64,000 nt of DNA from Rhytidiadelphus loreus (taxonomy: Eukaryota > Streptophyta > Bryopsida > Hypnales > Hylocomiaceae). The first letter of the stretch is position 1; each line of letters opens with the position of its first letter. Location of the stretch: NCBI GenBank assembly GCA_947034895.1, contig OX344765.1:27719001-27783000 (forward strand). Reading direction: 5' to 3'. The translations under genes were made by a program, and so were the position numbers. The notes beneath the pieces were generated by a model, which saw only the letters and a list, made by a program, of their open reading frames with translations, did not search any database and was not told the origin of the DNA. Positions 45,600 through 55,757 of the stretch are shown in pieces.

Positions 45600-45665
45600 A
45601 GCCCTTGAATGGTCGCTTTTAGAGCATACTACCTTACCACACAATTCAAAGGGTTCAAACCCCTA
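45600..45665 (+). other. tRNA-like sequence (SINE head or tRNA pseudogene)
   Basis: TTTTAGAGCATACTACCTTA resembles the D-loop/anticodon part of plant tRNAs (GGTAGAGCA). AGGGTTCAAACCCCT forms a T-arm with a perfect 4-bp stem and loop TTCAAAC, an intact B box. The acceptor stem and a full cloverleaf are not evident. A second copy lies inverted ~350 bp away, suggesting a tRNA-derived mobile element. Confidence 0.4.
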
Positions 45666-45733
45666 TGTTCCTAATGCAATCTAGAAGACATGACATGGAG
45701 GTTTAAAGCAACAAAAACTCTTCTTTTACTTTA

Positions 45734-46669
45734 TTAACCCCTAAAGGACCATCATGCGTTTTTTGGTAACATAGAAATTTTGGGCAAATAAGTGTGACTA
45801 GAGATTTGCATATTTTAGGCTGAAATTTTAATAGGTGGGGATGAGGTATATTTTTCATATGCATTAAATTTCATGACATTTGGGAATACGAGTCAAAAGT
45901 TATGGCCTAATATGTTACTTTTTTTTGTAACTGGGCAGTCCGGGCAGATAAGAAAAATTCACTTTTTTCAAAAAAAGAAATTGAAATTAGTTTTCTAAAG
46001 TTATATATATGTAGAAAGCTTTGAATCATTCCATTTTGATCAATGAGTCAAAAGTTACGAAGAATTTTAGTTTGTGAGTAGTTATAGATTCTCTACTCTA
46101 AAATAATTTGAAGTCCTTTATTTTACTTAATTTTCAATATTTTTTGAAAAAAAATAAAACCATAGGATGTAGATTGTTCATTACAACATTTCAACCATTG
46201 GGATTGGCATTTTTCAATTCTTTAAATAAATTCTTAACAATTTTGTATTTTGAATCATTCTCTACTTCTTTCTACTTATTATTTTTTTCCTATATGTTGT
46301 ACAATTCCAAATGATCTAAAATTTTCAAGCATGTAGCCAACTTACCGGCTTGAAGAGTGAATCCAAAGAAGCTCCACAATTTTGGACACTTCTTCCTACA
46401 AATGTGAGCTTGTGAAGTACAGGTGCGTGTTGTTTCTTTGGGTCAAAAAAAGGATTTCTATGAATTGGAAAGCTCATATCTTACAATCCACGTGGTGGAA
46501 AATTCTGAAATTTTTCCATGTGTTCTCAATTCAGTCTACTACAAGATCTTATGGTTACATGTGCCCCAAAATGTATTTTTTTCAAAATTTGGTACTTGTA
46601 CTAAAAATGTATGTTTTGACTTTCGAAGCATTTTTGGTGAAAACATAGTCACAGTCCTTTACGGGTTAA
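45734..46669 (+). mobile_element. TTAA element, full-length copy (936 bp)
   Basis: Left TTAACCCCTAAAGGACC, then GTTTTTTGGTAACATAG. Right GTGAAAACATAGTCACAG, then TCCTTTACGGGTTAA. TTAA at 45734-45737 and 46666-46669. All interior landmarks are in order. The short open frames in it are not shared with other copies. Confidence 0.88.
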
Positions 46670-46805
46670 GAGTTGGAATTCTATGTAAATTTGTTTGATT
46701 GATGGTTGGTGCAATTTACTAAGATATCTGCAATGAATTACTTTCATTTGCTTGGTTTTTTGGTAGAAATTCATTTGTAGTCTCTTGAGTTGACTGTTAC
46801 AAATT

Positions 46806-47024
46806 ATGGGGTCTTCTCGCCCAGTCTTTTCAAACACAGTTTCCATTGACTATGTTGGTGTATATCTTAGTAACGTAGGCTTCACAACCTCTATTGACTT
46901 GATTGCCACGTCAGAGCACTGTAGACCACAAAAACTCAGTGATGAAAACCTTTTACTCATTTGCAAACCCATTGACGGCAGAGAGATAAGAATTAACCTG
47001 AAATGTCCCTGCCAGCCCACCTGA
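46806..47024 (+). other. Unrecognised 72-codon open frame, possible exon
   Basis: Balanced amino-acid composition (VSIDYVGVYLSNVGF, then SIDLIATSEHCRPQKLSDEN) in a less AT-rich island, ended by TGA. The reverse strand is also open. No family recognised. Could be a relic exon. Confidence 0.2.
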
Positions 47025-47174
47025 GGCTGGCGGGTTTGTAATTTTCTCCCTGCAATGAAATTCTGTTTCATTTGTGTCAAAAAAACAAACTGAAATGGAA
47101 ATCAACCTTTGAATGAATTATGAGAATCAATGCTGTCAATGGTACTCTCTGTGTCAGCTTAATTGACAGTCTAA

Positions 47175-47545
47175 GGTAGAAGTATCTATTTTGGACTGCC
47201 ACCTTGTCGTGGCTTCTTTGGCTGACCTATTGTGAACAATAGTTGGATGTATTATTCATTGAGAAAGATTCTTTGTTTGTACCTTCTTGTTCATTCATCT
47301 CTCTTCCTTCCTTGCTTAGGGAGAAGTGCCAAAGCTAACTAGAATAGGTGAATCTATGAAACTGGAATGGGTTCACATTTATATTGAATAAAATATTCAT
47401 TCTTGAGGGAGTTTATTTTTATTTTTATTTTTAATTCTTCCTCATCCTAATGTTTGCACACATTGGGCTGAGTTTCTCAACAAATTTCTCATATTGCACA
47501 AGCTAACATGTTTAAGTTATGAGGAATAGGTACTTTTACCTTAGC
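47175..47545 (+). repeat. Direct duplication, copy 1 (with 50160-50540)
   Basis: Shared order: GGCTTCTTTGGCTGACCTA, TTATTCATTGAGAAAGATT, TTGTTTGTACCTTCTTGT, GAAGTGCCA, AGCTAACTAGAATAGGTGA, CACATTTATATTGAATAAAA, then CATGTTTAAGTTAT and AATAGGTACTT. Copies differ by many substitutions. Confidence 0.8.
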
Positions 47546-47708
47546 ACAACATTTTGCAATGCATATCTTAGTCTAAGTACGAGAACTTATTGTTTCCCTG
47601 GTCTGAATGTATTGTTTCCTCTATCAATGGAAATTGTCCATGTGTTTTAAGAGAAAAAAAAACTGCCGCACTCAGTGGACCAGACTTAAGTTAGTTCTGA
47701 GCAAAATG

Positions 47709-47753
47709 GAATCTGGGGAGGGTGAATCTGGGGAGGGTGAATCTGGGGAGGGG
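47709..47753 (+). repeat. 15-bp tandem repeat GAATCTGGGGAGGGT x3
   Basis: Three near-perfect units. In the local open frame they encode ESGEG repeats, but the frame is short and unsupported. Confidence 0.85.
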
Positions 47754-47907
47754 GGCTTCAAAGTGTTCTGCCAGCAGTTCAAGCATCAATTCACGTGCGT
47801 CAGCTGCAAACCGTGTACGTTTCACAAACACATGATGTGCATGTTTGCAATTCAATGCTGAAAAGGTAGGAGGTGCTAAAACGTAGGAGGTGCAAGAAAC
47901 CACCCAT

Positions 47908-48136
47908 TTAACCCATTAACGCCTCAATCCTTTTTGAAATTTTCACACATTTTTGCTTATGTCTTTGTACACTAATACCATTTACCAAAGTTTCATGAAA
48001 TTGGACATAAAACAAGGTTGTCTTTTCAAGATTCAAGTGTTACATTGTATGAATGAGAAGGTAGTTGGATGAAAGAGGGCCTGCAAGCCCTCTGTTCATT
48101 GTCCAGAATATGGACGTCGGAGGGCTTAAGGGTTAA
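47908..48136. mobile_element. Short TTAA-bounded miniature element (~229 bp)
   Basis: Left TTAACCCATTAACGCCTC and, on the opposite strand at the right, TTAACCCTTAAGCCCTC. Interior unrelated to the ~950-bp family. Possibly another non-autonomous derivative of the same transposase. Confidence 0.5.
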
Positions 48137-48581
48137 AAGTATATTGACCTAGGATCTTTTTTATTTGGATCAAAAGCATTTTCTAACAAATTTTCTGGAA
48201 AAGACGAGAGGAAGACTCCTCCATCAGAATTCAATTCATAATTTTTGAACTTAAATTGAATTAGATATGATTTTTTAAAAGATTACAAAAGTAAAGTGCT
48301 ATTGAATTCTATAGGTGGTATAGCCATTAAATTTTAGAGTTGTCCGACAATGGTACAAATAGAGTTAAAAAATGAAGGCATGCAAACCTTAGAGCATTCC
48401 CACGGCAGACGCACAAAGAAGGCACGCCAAGTGAAGTACACAACCAGAAGTTTCTTTATTTAGAAACTAAAATGTAATAAATTTTAATAGATAATTGATA
48501 GAGATCTATGTTACAATCCCACATGTCTACAAACATATTTCAACATGTTTTCCAAGTTACTAGGTTAAAATTTGAATCTCT

Positions 48582-48742
48582 TTATATACATATGGGGTAG
48601 TAGTAGGTAGAACAACCCATTTGGAATATGTTAATTTGACTTCACTATGACTATGAACACTCAAGCTTCTATTAATTTTCATTGACATATCCCATATGGG
48701 TTGATCTACCTTCTACCACCCTATGTGTATATAGTGAGCTTC
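48582..48742. promoter_or_regulatory. Two TATA modules in opposite orientation
   Basis: 48582-48635 on the minus strand (TATATAAAGAG as the TATA part) and 48686-48742 on the plus strand (CATATCCCATATGGGTTG ... ATGTGTATATAGTGAG). Same module as at 22141, 32975 and 33441. Promoter role is inferred. Confidence 0.4.
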
Positions 48743-48992
48743 TCTTCAAATTGCAATGATTTGCATGAGTTGATATACCTTTTCATTTAAAACTTTGGGG
48801 CTCAAGTAAAGGAAATTTTGTTATAGATGATGATGCTTTCAAGAGTTTTATTAGTTTTCCCAAAAATGAATTTGAGCTCTTTTGAGCACCAGATGAGGGT
48901 CAATACCTTAGTTGCTTACTTGTGCCTCAAAATCAAAATCAAAATGATTATCAACTTGTTTAGAATTTTGTTGTTGAAAGAGAAACTCACTA

Positions 48993-49045
48993 AGTTATAT
49001 ACACATGGGGTGGTAGGAGGTAGACCAACCTATGTGGGATCTGTT
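48993..49045 (-). promoter_or_regulatory. TATA module, minus orientation
   Basis: Minus strand: GATCCCACATAGGTTGGTC, then CCACCCCATGTGTATATAAC. It mirrors the module at 48686, lying in the inverted arm. Confidence 0.4.
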
Positions 49046-49094
49046 AACTAGATTTAGTAGGAGCTTGAGTGCTCATAGTCATAGTGTAGTCAAA

Positions 49095-49750
49095 TTAACC
49101 GCTTAAGGACCAAGGCCTTTATTCTGCCAAAAAACACTCAAAATTGTCATTTCTATAGCAAAGAGTAAAAAATTTGAAAACTTCTTTTTATTTTGCACAT
49201 CTAACCATAGGATCTTACACCTAACTAGTATGAAAATGTGTGGAAGAAAAAAATTCAGAAATTTTGACAGTACAAATTGCAAGATATTTGTGTTTAAAGT
49301 GAAAAAAACAAGTTTATCAACACATTGCGGGACTAGATTATTTGACTTTGAACCTTCTTCAATTTAATAATTTTTTGCACTACAAAGTTTTGAGCTTTAA
49401 ATCTTTTTGTAACTAATTGAGTTGAGAGTTTAGAAAAAAAAATTAATAGCAAAAAAACTTAATTTTTATTCTTTATAAAATTATTAAGTAGAAGTAGGTA
49501 TGAAATAGAAGGAAAATCTAAATTATTAATATATCTAAAATAAAATTAAAACACACTAATTTCAATGGTGAGATTGTTCTAGGAAAAAAACTAAATCACA
49601 TGGATTTTTTTTTTTAATTGTAAAAATTGCTTTCAAAATTAAATCCTACAAGTTATTTTTTTAAGAAGATGATCTAATTGCTCAAAAAACAAGATTGTCC
49701 ATAACTTTCTCATAACAAATCCAAATGGGGTTACAAATCCAAATGGTTAA
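49095..49750 (+). mobile_element. TTAA-bounded insertion, truncated right end (656 bp)
   Basis: Left end TTAACCGCTTAAGGACC matches the family terminus in inverted form at 52345-52367, and similarity to 51730-52367 (reverse strand) continues for over 600 bp. The right end is just GGTTAA without the usual CCTTTAGGGG. The flanks join as CAAATTAACATATCCC, exactly the uninterrupted sequence of the opposite arm (48625-48640), giving a TTAA target duplication. Confidence 0.8.
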
Positions 49751-49806
49751 CATATCCCATATGGAGTTGTTCTACCTCCTACTATCCTATATGCATATAA
49801 AGAGAT
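49750..49806 (+). promoter_or_regulatory. TATA module, plus orientation
   Basis: CATATCCCATATGGAGTTG ... CTATATGCATATAAAGAG, directly after the right TTAA of the nested insertion. It points outward from the long inverted-repeat element. Confidence 0.4.
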
Positions 49807-50159
49807 TCACTTCTCAATTGAAAACTCAAAAAACAAGTTCAAAAATTGTTTGTAGCTATGTGAAGTAGTTCTTATGGGATTCAAAGTTAAAAAAATTTAT
49901 ATTTCAATTTTCAAGCAAGGAAACTTCTTTAGATTGCGTACTTCACTTAGTGTGTCAACGTGGGCATAGAAGGAGTCGGTTGGCCATGGTTTTCAAAACT
50001 GCATGGCAAGACCCCACTAGCCATGCCTATGTGCTGAGTCTATCGTGGAGATGCTCTTAAACTTGAACAACATGGTGCATATAATTGCCTTGGATTGCAC
50101 AAAGTGTCCCACCACTCATAACTTCACATCATTTACATTGAAATTGTGTTTATGGTAGA

Positions 50160-50540
50160 TGTACCTATTTTTGACATCTACTCTATCATGGCTTTTTAGG
50201 TTGACTTATGGTGGACAATAGTTGAATGCATTATTCATTGAGAAAGATTTTTTGTTTGTACCTTCTTGTCCATTCATCTCTCTTCCCTCCTTGCATATGA
50301 AGAAGTGCCATTTGAAGCTAACTAGAATAGGTGAGTCTATAAAACCGGAATTGGTCCACATTTATATTGAATAAAATATTCAATTTTAGAGGATTTTTTT
50401 TTGGCATTCTTCTTCATCCTTATGTTTGTACGCATTGAGCTAGGTTTCACAATAAATTTTCACGTGCTAAAATGTTTTTTACATGCTAATATTGCACATG
50501 CTCAAATGTTTAAGTTATCAAAAATAGGTACTTCTACCTT
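50160..50540 (+). repeat. Direct duplication, copy 2 (with 47175-47545)
   Basis: Same landmarks in the same order as copy 1, including GAGAAAGATTTTTTGTTTGTACC and AGCTAACTAGAATAGGTGA. It lies directly right of the long inverted-repeat element. Confidence 0.8.
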
Positions 50541-50696
50541 ACTTCCAAATCAAACTCAATCCTCAACCACTCATTAAATTGTGCACTAAAATCCCTAATT
50601 GGCACCAATTCATCATTAAACAATTTTTCATTCATGTAGTAACAATTCATGGTACAAAATAGGAGCAATTCTTGAAACATGGGTAGAATATAGATA

Positions 50697-52530
50697 GGCC
50701 ACCTTAAAGAAAATTGTTGATGCCTCAAACTACAATTGAAGAAATAAGTGAAGGTAGGAATATCATAATTTGTTCATGGACCTTAAATAGTTAGAATGTA
50801 CATACTCTCGTCATTTCAAGGCATAAAAGTAGGTTTAAAGTGTATGTCTTATTTTAGAATAGAGATTTTATAATTGCTTGCAAACTAAAATTCTTTGTAA
50901 CTTTCATTTCATTAATTAAAATAGAACAATTCAAAGATTCCACACATACACTACCATCAATTTAGGTGCATCGGCTACAAATTGTATACGTTTTCCAAAA
51001 CATTTTATTCACATGTTTGCAATTTGAAGCTATAAAAAAAATTGTTGATGCCTCAAACTACAATTTGAAAAGATAAGGTAGGAAACTATAAATGATTCAT
51101 GGACCTTGAATGGTTAGACTATACATGCTCTTGTCATTTCCAAGGCATAAATATAGTTCTAAAGTATATGTCTAATTTTAAAATAGAAATTCTATAATTG
51201 TTTACAAAGTAACATTCCTTGTAACTTTCATATAATTAATCAAAATGGAATGATTCAAAGCTTTCCATGTATATATCACTATTTATTCACCTGCATTACC
51301 TCTAAATTGTATACATTTTCTAAAACACATGATTCACATGTTTGCAATTTTGAAGCTATAAACTCTTTTTGTTCATGCCCTAGACTACAATTGAAGAGAT
51401 AAGTAAAGGTAGGAATATCATAAATGGTTCATGGACCTTAACTTGTAAGGGACCATTGTCCCTTTGAGAAGACAAATTGGATTTTAGGTAGGTACCTACG
51501 GTCTGAATTTTTTTCATGATTTCTTAAAACTTTTTTTGAAGATAGAAAACTAATTAACTTCATGGAAATATAATTTTTTTTCAATTGGTGCCCAAAAACA
51601 AAAGTTATGCCCAAATACACTCAAAATATGGGAGTCTAGGCAATAAAAAAAATTCAAAAATTTGAATTAAATTTTTTTTTCTCATAGATTATATATTTTT
51701 TTTCTACATGGAAATTTTGATAATTTCATTTGAATAAGTACGTGAAAGTTATGGACAATCTTGTTTTCGGGCAATCTAAGCATCTTTTTGAAAAAATAAC
51801 TTGTAGAATTCATTTCTGAATGCAATTTTGACAATTTTTCAAGGAAAGAAGCTTCATATGGTTTAGTTTGTTTGCTAGAATAATTTCACCATTGAAATTA
51901 GTGTATTTTAATTCCATCTGAGGGATATTTATAATTTAGATTTTTTTCTATCTTGCACCTACTTCTTCTTAACAATATTTTTAAGAATGAAAATTAAGTT
52001 TCTTTGAATTTCATTTTTCTTAGACTCTCAATTCAATTCCCCACCATCTCGCCTACCATAAATATTTAAAGCTCAAAAATCTATAGTGCAAAAAATTTAT
52101 GTTAAGAAGGTTCAAAGTCAAATAATCTAGTCCAACATTATACAAAAAGTGAAAAAACTTGATTTCTTCACTTCAAATGTAGATATATTGCAATTTGTAT
52201 GATAATTTTTTTTTAAATTTATTCCACATATCTTCATACTACTTAGATGTAAGATCCTATAGTTAAATGTGGAAAAAAAATTCAATTTTTTTTACTCTTT
52301 GCAATAGGAATGGCAATTTTTAGTGTTTTTTGGAAAAAAATAAGGCCTAGGTCCTTTAGGGGTTTAATGGTTAGAATGTACATGCTCTTGTAATTTTAAG
52401 CCATAAATGTAGCTCTAAAATATATGTCTTATTTTAGAATAGAGATTCTATAATTGCCAACAAACTAAAATTCCTCATGACTTTCATCTTATTAATCAAA
52501 ATGGAATGATTCAAAGCTTTTCACACATAC
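50697..52530 (+). repeat. Three tandem ~330-bp units, third split by a TTAA element
   Basis: Each unit contains CTACAATTGAAGA(A/G)ATAAG, TTCATGGACCTT, GGTTAGAATGTACATGCTC, TTTTAGAATAGAGATT and ATTAATCAAAATGGAATGATTC. The GGACCTT landmark occurs at about 50777, 51100 and 51432. The third unit continues at 52368 after the element. The end of each unit is itself derived from TTAA-element interior. Confidence 0.82.
51438..52367 (-). mobile_element. TTAA element subfamily, inverted copy (930 bp) with empty-site evidence
   Basis: Plus-strand left TTAACTTGTAAGGGACC, right GGTCCTTTAGGGGTTTAA. It splits the third tandem unit exactly at the TTAA that the first unit has once (50783-50786, GGACCTTAAATAG). 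The interior is diverged from the 19470 type and closer to 49095-49750. No open frame. Confidence 0.87.
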
Positions 52531-52780
52531 ATAAATCTTAACAAAAAATCAATTTGAAATTTTTATTTTTTAAAGTTGCATGTGTTGCTTGGACTCCAAA
52601 AGAAACTACGTCTTATACAATAACTTTCTAACCATACAGTCAAAAGTCATGAAAATTGTTGTGCCTTAAAGCTACTCCTCAACAACATTTGTGAAAATTT
52701 CAAAGAAAAAAACTGAAAATTTTGTTCGTAAATGGATGACCAAAAATGCTACGTTGACAAAAAAAAATAATACTTGATTC
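52430..52780 (-). mobile_element. Truncated TTAA element, inverted left-half fragment
   Basis: Matches the family left half in reverse: CATCTTATTAATCAAAATGGAATG, ACATACATAAATC, TTGTGAAAATTTCAAAG, CTACGTTGACAAAAAA. No terminus remains. Confidence 0.6.
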
Positions 52781-53052
52781 TATATTGATTGCATAGATAT
52801 ATAGGAAAAATCTATATGCATGACTTTTTTTCAATAAGCATCTCCAAAAAAGTTTCAAATTTTTTTCTATATATAGATTTCAATGTTAGGGGACAATGCA
52901 CCAACTTTGAAAAATTAGATATCTCTATATTTTAATTCGATTTTGGCTAAATAATTGTACCATCATGCTCAAATGTACAAAATTAGTTACAATATGAGGG
53001 ACAAATAGCAAAATCTAATTACAATGGTATAATGGGTCCCTTTAAATGAATG

Positions 53053-53366
53053 CATTAGAAGAGATTTCAGGATTTTGAGGGTTGTTTCAGCGCCGTTCCC
53101 GGCGTTGTTCCCCCAACAGTTAAAGAACACCGATGTCAGATTTTTTTTTTGGAAAAAAATAAAAAAAAATAAAAAAATTTAAAGTTCTTAAAATGAAAAA
53201 CAAAGTTAAATTTTATTTATTTATTTATTTTTATTTTTCGAAAAAATTGACCTGGCCGTCTCTCGGCCAGGTCAGCACAGGCGAGTAACAACGGATTTCG
53301 GTGGTTCTCGGGGGGGTTCGAGTTGGGAACTTGCAGCCCTCCCTGAGAGCCAAAACACATGTAATG
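53053..53366. mobile_element. ~314-bp element, second copy of the 11.3-kb family
   Basis: Starts CATTAGAAGAGATTTC and ends ACATGTAATG. Shares GTTCTTAAAATGAAAAACAAAGTTAAA and TCTCGGCCAGGTCAGCA with 11276-11596. Terminal GC-rich parts diverged. Confidence 0.6.
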
Positions 53367-54262
53367 ATTGGTTCACTGTCCATTCCTTAGCCCATGTTCC
53401 TTCTTTAGATCCTTGCATTTGTGATACAAACTATCCAAGGGAGGTGTCAGATAATTTTGTGAAATGTTTAACAATTTTTTTGATATATTCATTCCAGTGA
53501 AGTGTTTGGTATGAAATTAAGCTATAATGGCACAATTGTAGGCCCATAAGTAGTTTAATCCCTAATGACCCAAGCAACCATTTTTTGGTCATTGACACTC
53601 TTTCAGTCTTTCTTGAGCTCCCCATTCTCAAATTTTGAGTTAAAAAAAAAAAAAAAAAAAATCTAGAAAAGAAATTGCACTATGAACTCAATGGTGGTAG
53701 TTAAACTCTACCTTGTGGAATTTTTCAAAGTTAAGTGGTGTAGTATATAGTTTATAGCTTATTTGGGGGATTCGGTTTGGGGATGCACTAAAAAGTCAAC
53801 CAACCAATGTGATTCTTTTCCACCTTGAAAAAAGGTAGATCCAAGGAGTTCAAGGAGAAGACGAGCGTTCCATAATGGGCTTTTATTTTCAGATTTTGAA
53901 AATGAATGAGAAGGCAATTTGGATAATTGTTTGTGTGCTACAAGGGCGAATTCAATGATGAAATGGGAGTTCTAGCATGGCAATAGGGGTCTCCTTAGTG
54001 GCATATTACTTGGAGATTGTTTTTTTTCATTACTATATTTTTTGGGGGCAATAATGGCACTTTTTGAGTCATTGAATGGTAAGATGGGGAAGACTATAGG
54101 TGTTAGTGAGGCCACAAATATGTGAACATTTCTAATCCCATGGTGACATGAAACAATAGTAATAGGGCAAACATGCAAGGTTAGACGACCATGAAATAAA
54201 GAGTTTGAACCAAAATTAAGAATTATATTCAACTTTGAGTCTCCTGCTATGTCAAACCTAGA
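53367..54262. other. Intergenic with a 20-bp poly(A) run
   Basis: 53641-53660 is A-only. 53540-53770 loosely matches 9311-9480 (CTAATGACCCAAG, then GGTCATTG). No gene recognised. Confidence 0.4.
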
Positions 54263-54520
54263 CTTGCACCCATCCAAACACACCTCCGACCTTGCCTCCA
54301 CGCCCAAGTAAGTCCAATGATCCAACGTGCATTGAAACAAGACACACAACAAGCATTAGAAACAAAAGTTATAAAATCCATTTTTAACAGGCCATGACTC
54401 CACGATAACTTGCACCCACCCAAATATCTCTCCGACGCCCAAGTAAGTCCAATGAAGCAACAAACATTTACAAACGAAGCACACAAGTCAAATTGAAAGT
54501 TACAAAGTTGACAATGCTCT
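54263..54520 (+). repeat. Two tandem ~146-bp units
   Basis: CTTGCACCCATCCAAACAC ... CTCCGAC ... CGCCCAAGTAAGTCCAATGA at 54263 and again at 54409. The open frames on the minus strand simply translate this duplication (GLTWA twice). Confidence 0.75.
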
Positions 54521-54802
54521 TCACTCACCCCAACAAGCTAACACTCTGCGATGTAAAAGTTAGCCAAGTTGCATCGGAATAGAGACAACAACAAGTGCAA
54601 AAAAAGGTACAAGAAGTGAGCACAATTTTTGTGCATGATAACATTACAAAAGCCATATGATTCCGCATTGTGCACTATAGTCAGAGCACAACACTGAGAC
54701 CTAGAGTAGCCCAAATGATCTCATAAGCAAAACTAAGATTAAAAAAATGAAGCTAATCTTCATCCACTGATGAGCTAAAAGGTTATAAGCTAAACTACCT
54801 AC

Positions 54803-55757
54803 TGTGAGCTCTCAATTCATCACTTGGGACTCATAGTGTTTTTTCTTTTAGATTATTGTAACCCCTAAAGGACCGGACTGTGTTTTTTGGCTGTATAGAA
54901 ATTTTGGGCAAGTATCTACAAGCGGAGATTTTCATATTTGGGGATGAAATTTTAATAGAATGTGGGGGTTGTAACTGGGCAATTCGAGCAAATTAGAAAA
55001 ATCACTTTTTTCATAAACAAAAATTTGGAATTGATTTTCTAGAGTTTTATATACACAAAAAGCTTTGAATCATTCCATTTTGATCAATGAGTCGAAAGTT
55101 ATGAGGATTTTTTGTTTGCAGGTAGTTTTCGATTTCCTACTCTAAAATAAACTTTGAAATCCTTTATCTTACCCAATTTTCAATATTTTGGACAAAAAAA
55201 GAATTTTAGGATGTAGATACATTATTACAACATCTTGACCATTGGGATTGGAAATTTTCAATTCCATATTTAAATTGTAAATAATTAAGATTTTTAATCA
55301 TTCTCTACTACTACCTACTTACTATTTTTTCCTATCTGTTGTACTATTCTAAATGATCTGAAAATTTTCAAGCATGTGGCCAACTTGTTTAGGAAAACAA
55401 ATCCAAAGAAGCACCACCATTTAGGTCATTTTTTCATAGAAACATGAGCTTGTGAAGTGCAGCTGCCCTGCTTTTTGCAGGGTTAAAAAAATGATTTTAG
55501 TTCATTTGAATGCTTATATCTTGCTATCCACCCGGTGGAAATGTCTGAAATTTTTACCACATGTTTTTGATACTATATAATACAAGATCCTATGGTTAGA
55601 TATGTCAAAAAAAATTCAAAATTTTGGTACTTGTACTAGAAATGGCAGTTTTGGAGCGTTTTTGGTGACAATATCATGATGATCCTTTAAAGGTTAAGTC
55701 ATAATATTATACAAAAAGCCCAAAACAGAGTGTAGAACCAAAATAGGCATGTCACAT
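54803..55757 (+). mobile_element. 5' part of an LTR, split by a TTAA element
   Basis: TGTGAGCTCTCAATTCATCA, then CTTGGGACTCAT matches the start of the LTR-like units at 60249 and 63160 (minus strand, TGTGAGCCCCAAATTCGTCA). After the nested element it resumes as CATAATATTATACAAAAAGC, then CAAAACAGAGTGTAGAACC and TAGGCATGTCAC. It breaks off at 55757, where the tandem 746-bp units start. Confidence 0.72.
54858..55697 (+). mobile_element. TTAA element (840 bp) nested in an LTR
   Basis: Left GTAACCCCTAAAGGACC (first base of TTAA mutated), right ATGATCCTTTAAAGGTTAA (TTAA 55694-55697). The related LTRs at 60187-60190 and 63097-63100 have the intact site with one TTAA. The right flank agrees well; a few bases are lost at the left flank. 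Confidence 0.82.

Larger units (their letters stand above)
48388..50061. mobile_element. Long inverted-repeat element interrupted by a TTAA insertion
   Basis: Termini CTTAGAGCATTCCCACG and CGTGGAGATGCTCTTAA are inverted. Arms mirror over long stretches (ACTTCACTT blocks at 48430 and 49945; CATATCCC/GGGATATG modules). The TTAA-bounded piece 49095-49750 sits in the right arm. Without it the element is ~1.02 kb. No coding capacity. Confidence 0.7.

Noticed and set aside
49095..52367. A single 3.3-kb foldback transposon with ~640-bp inverted ends
   Set aside because: The two halves are mirror images, but each has its own TTAA junction and empty site (48631 and 50783), so they are two separate insertions of one subfamily.
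54247..54528. 93-codon minus frame with an internal GLTWA repeat
   Set aside because: It simply reflects a 146-bp tandem duplication. No known domain, and the frame continues past the repeat by chance.
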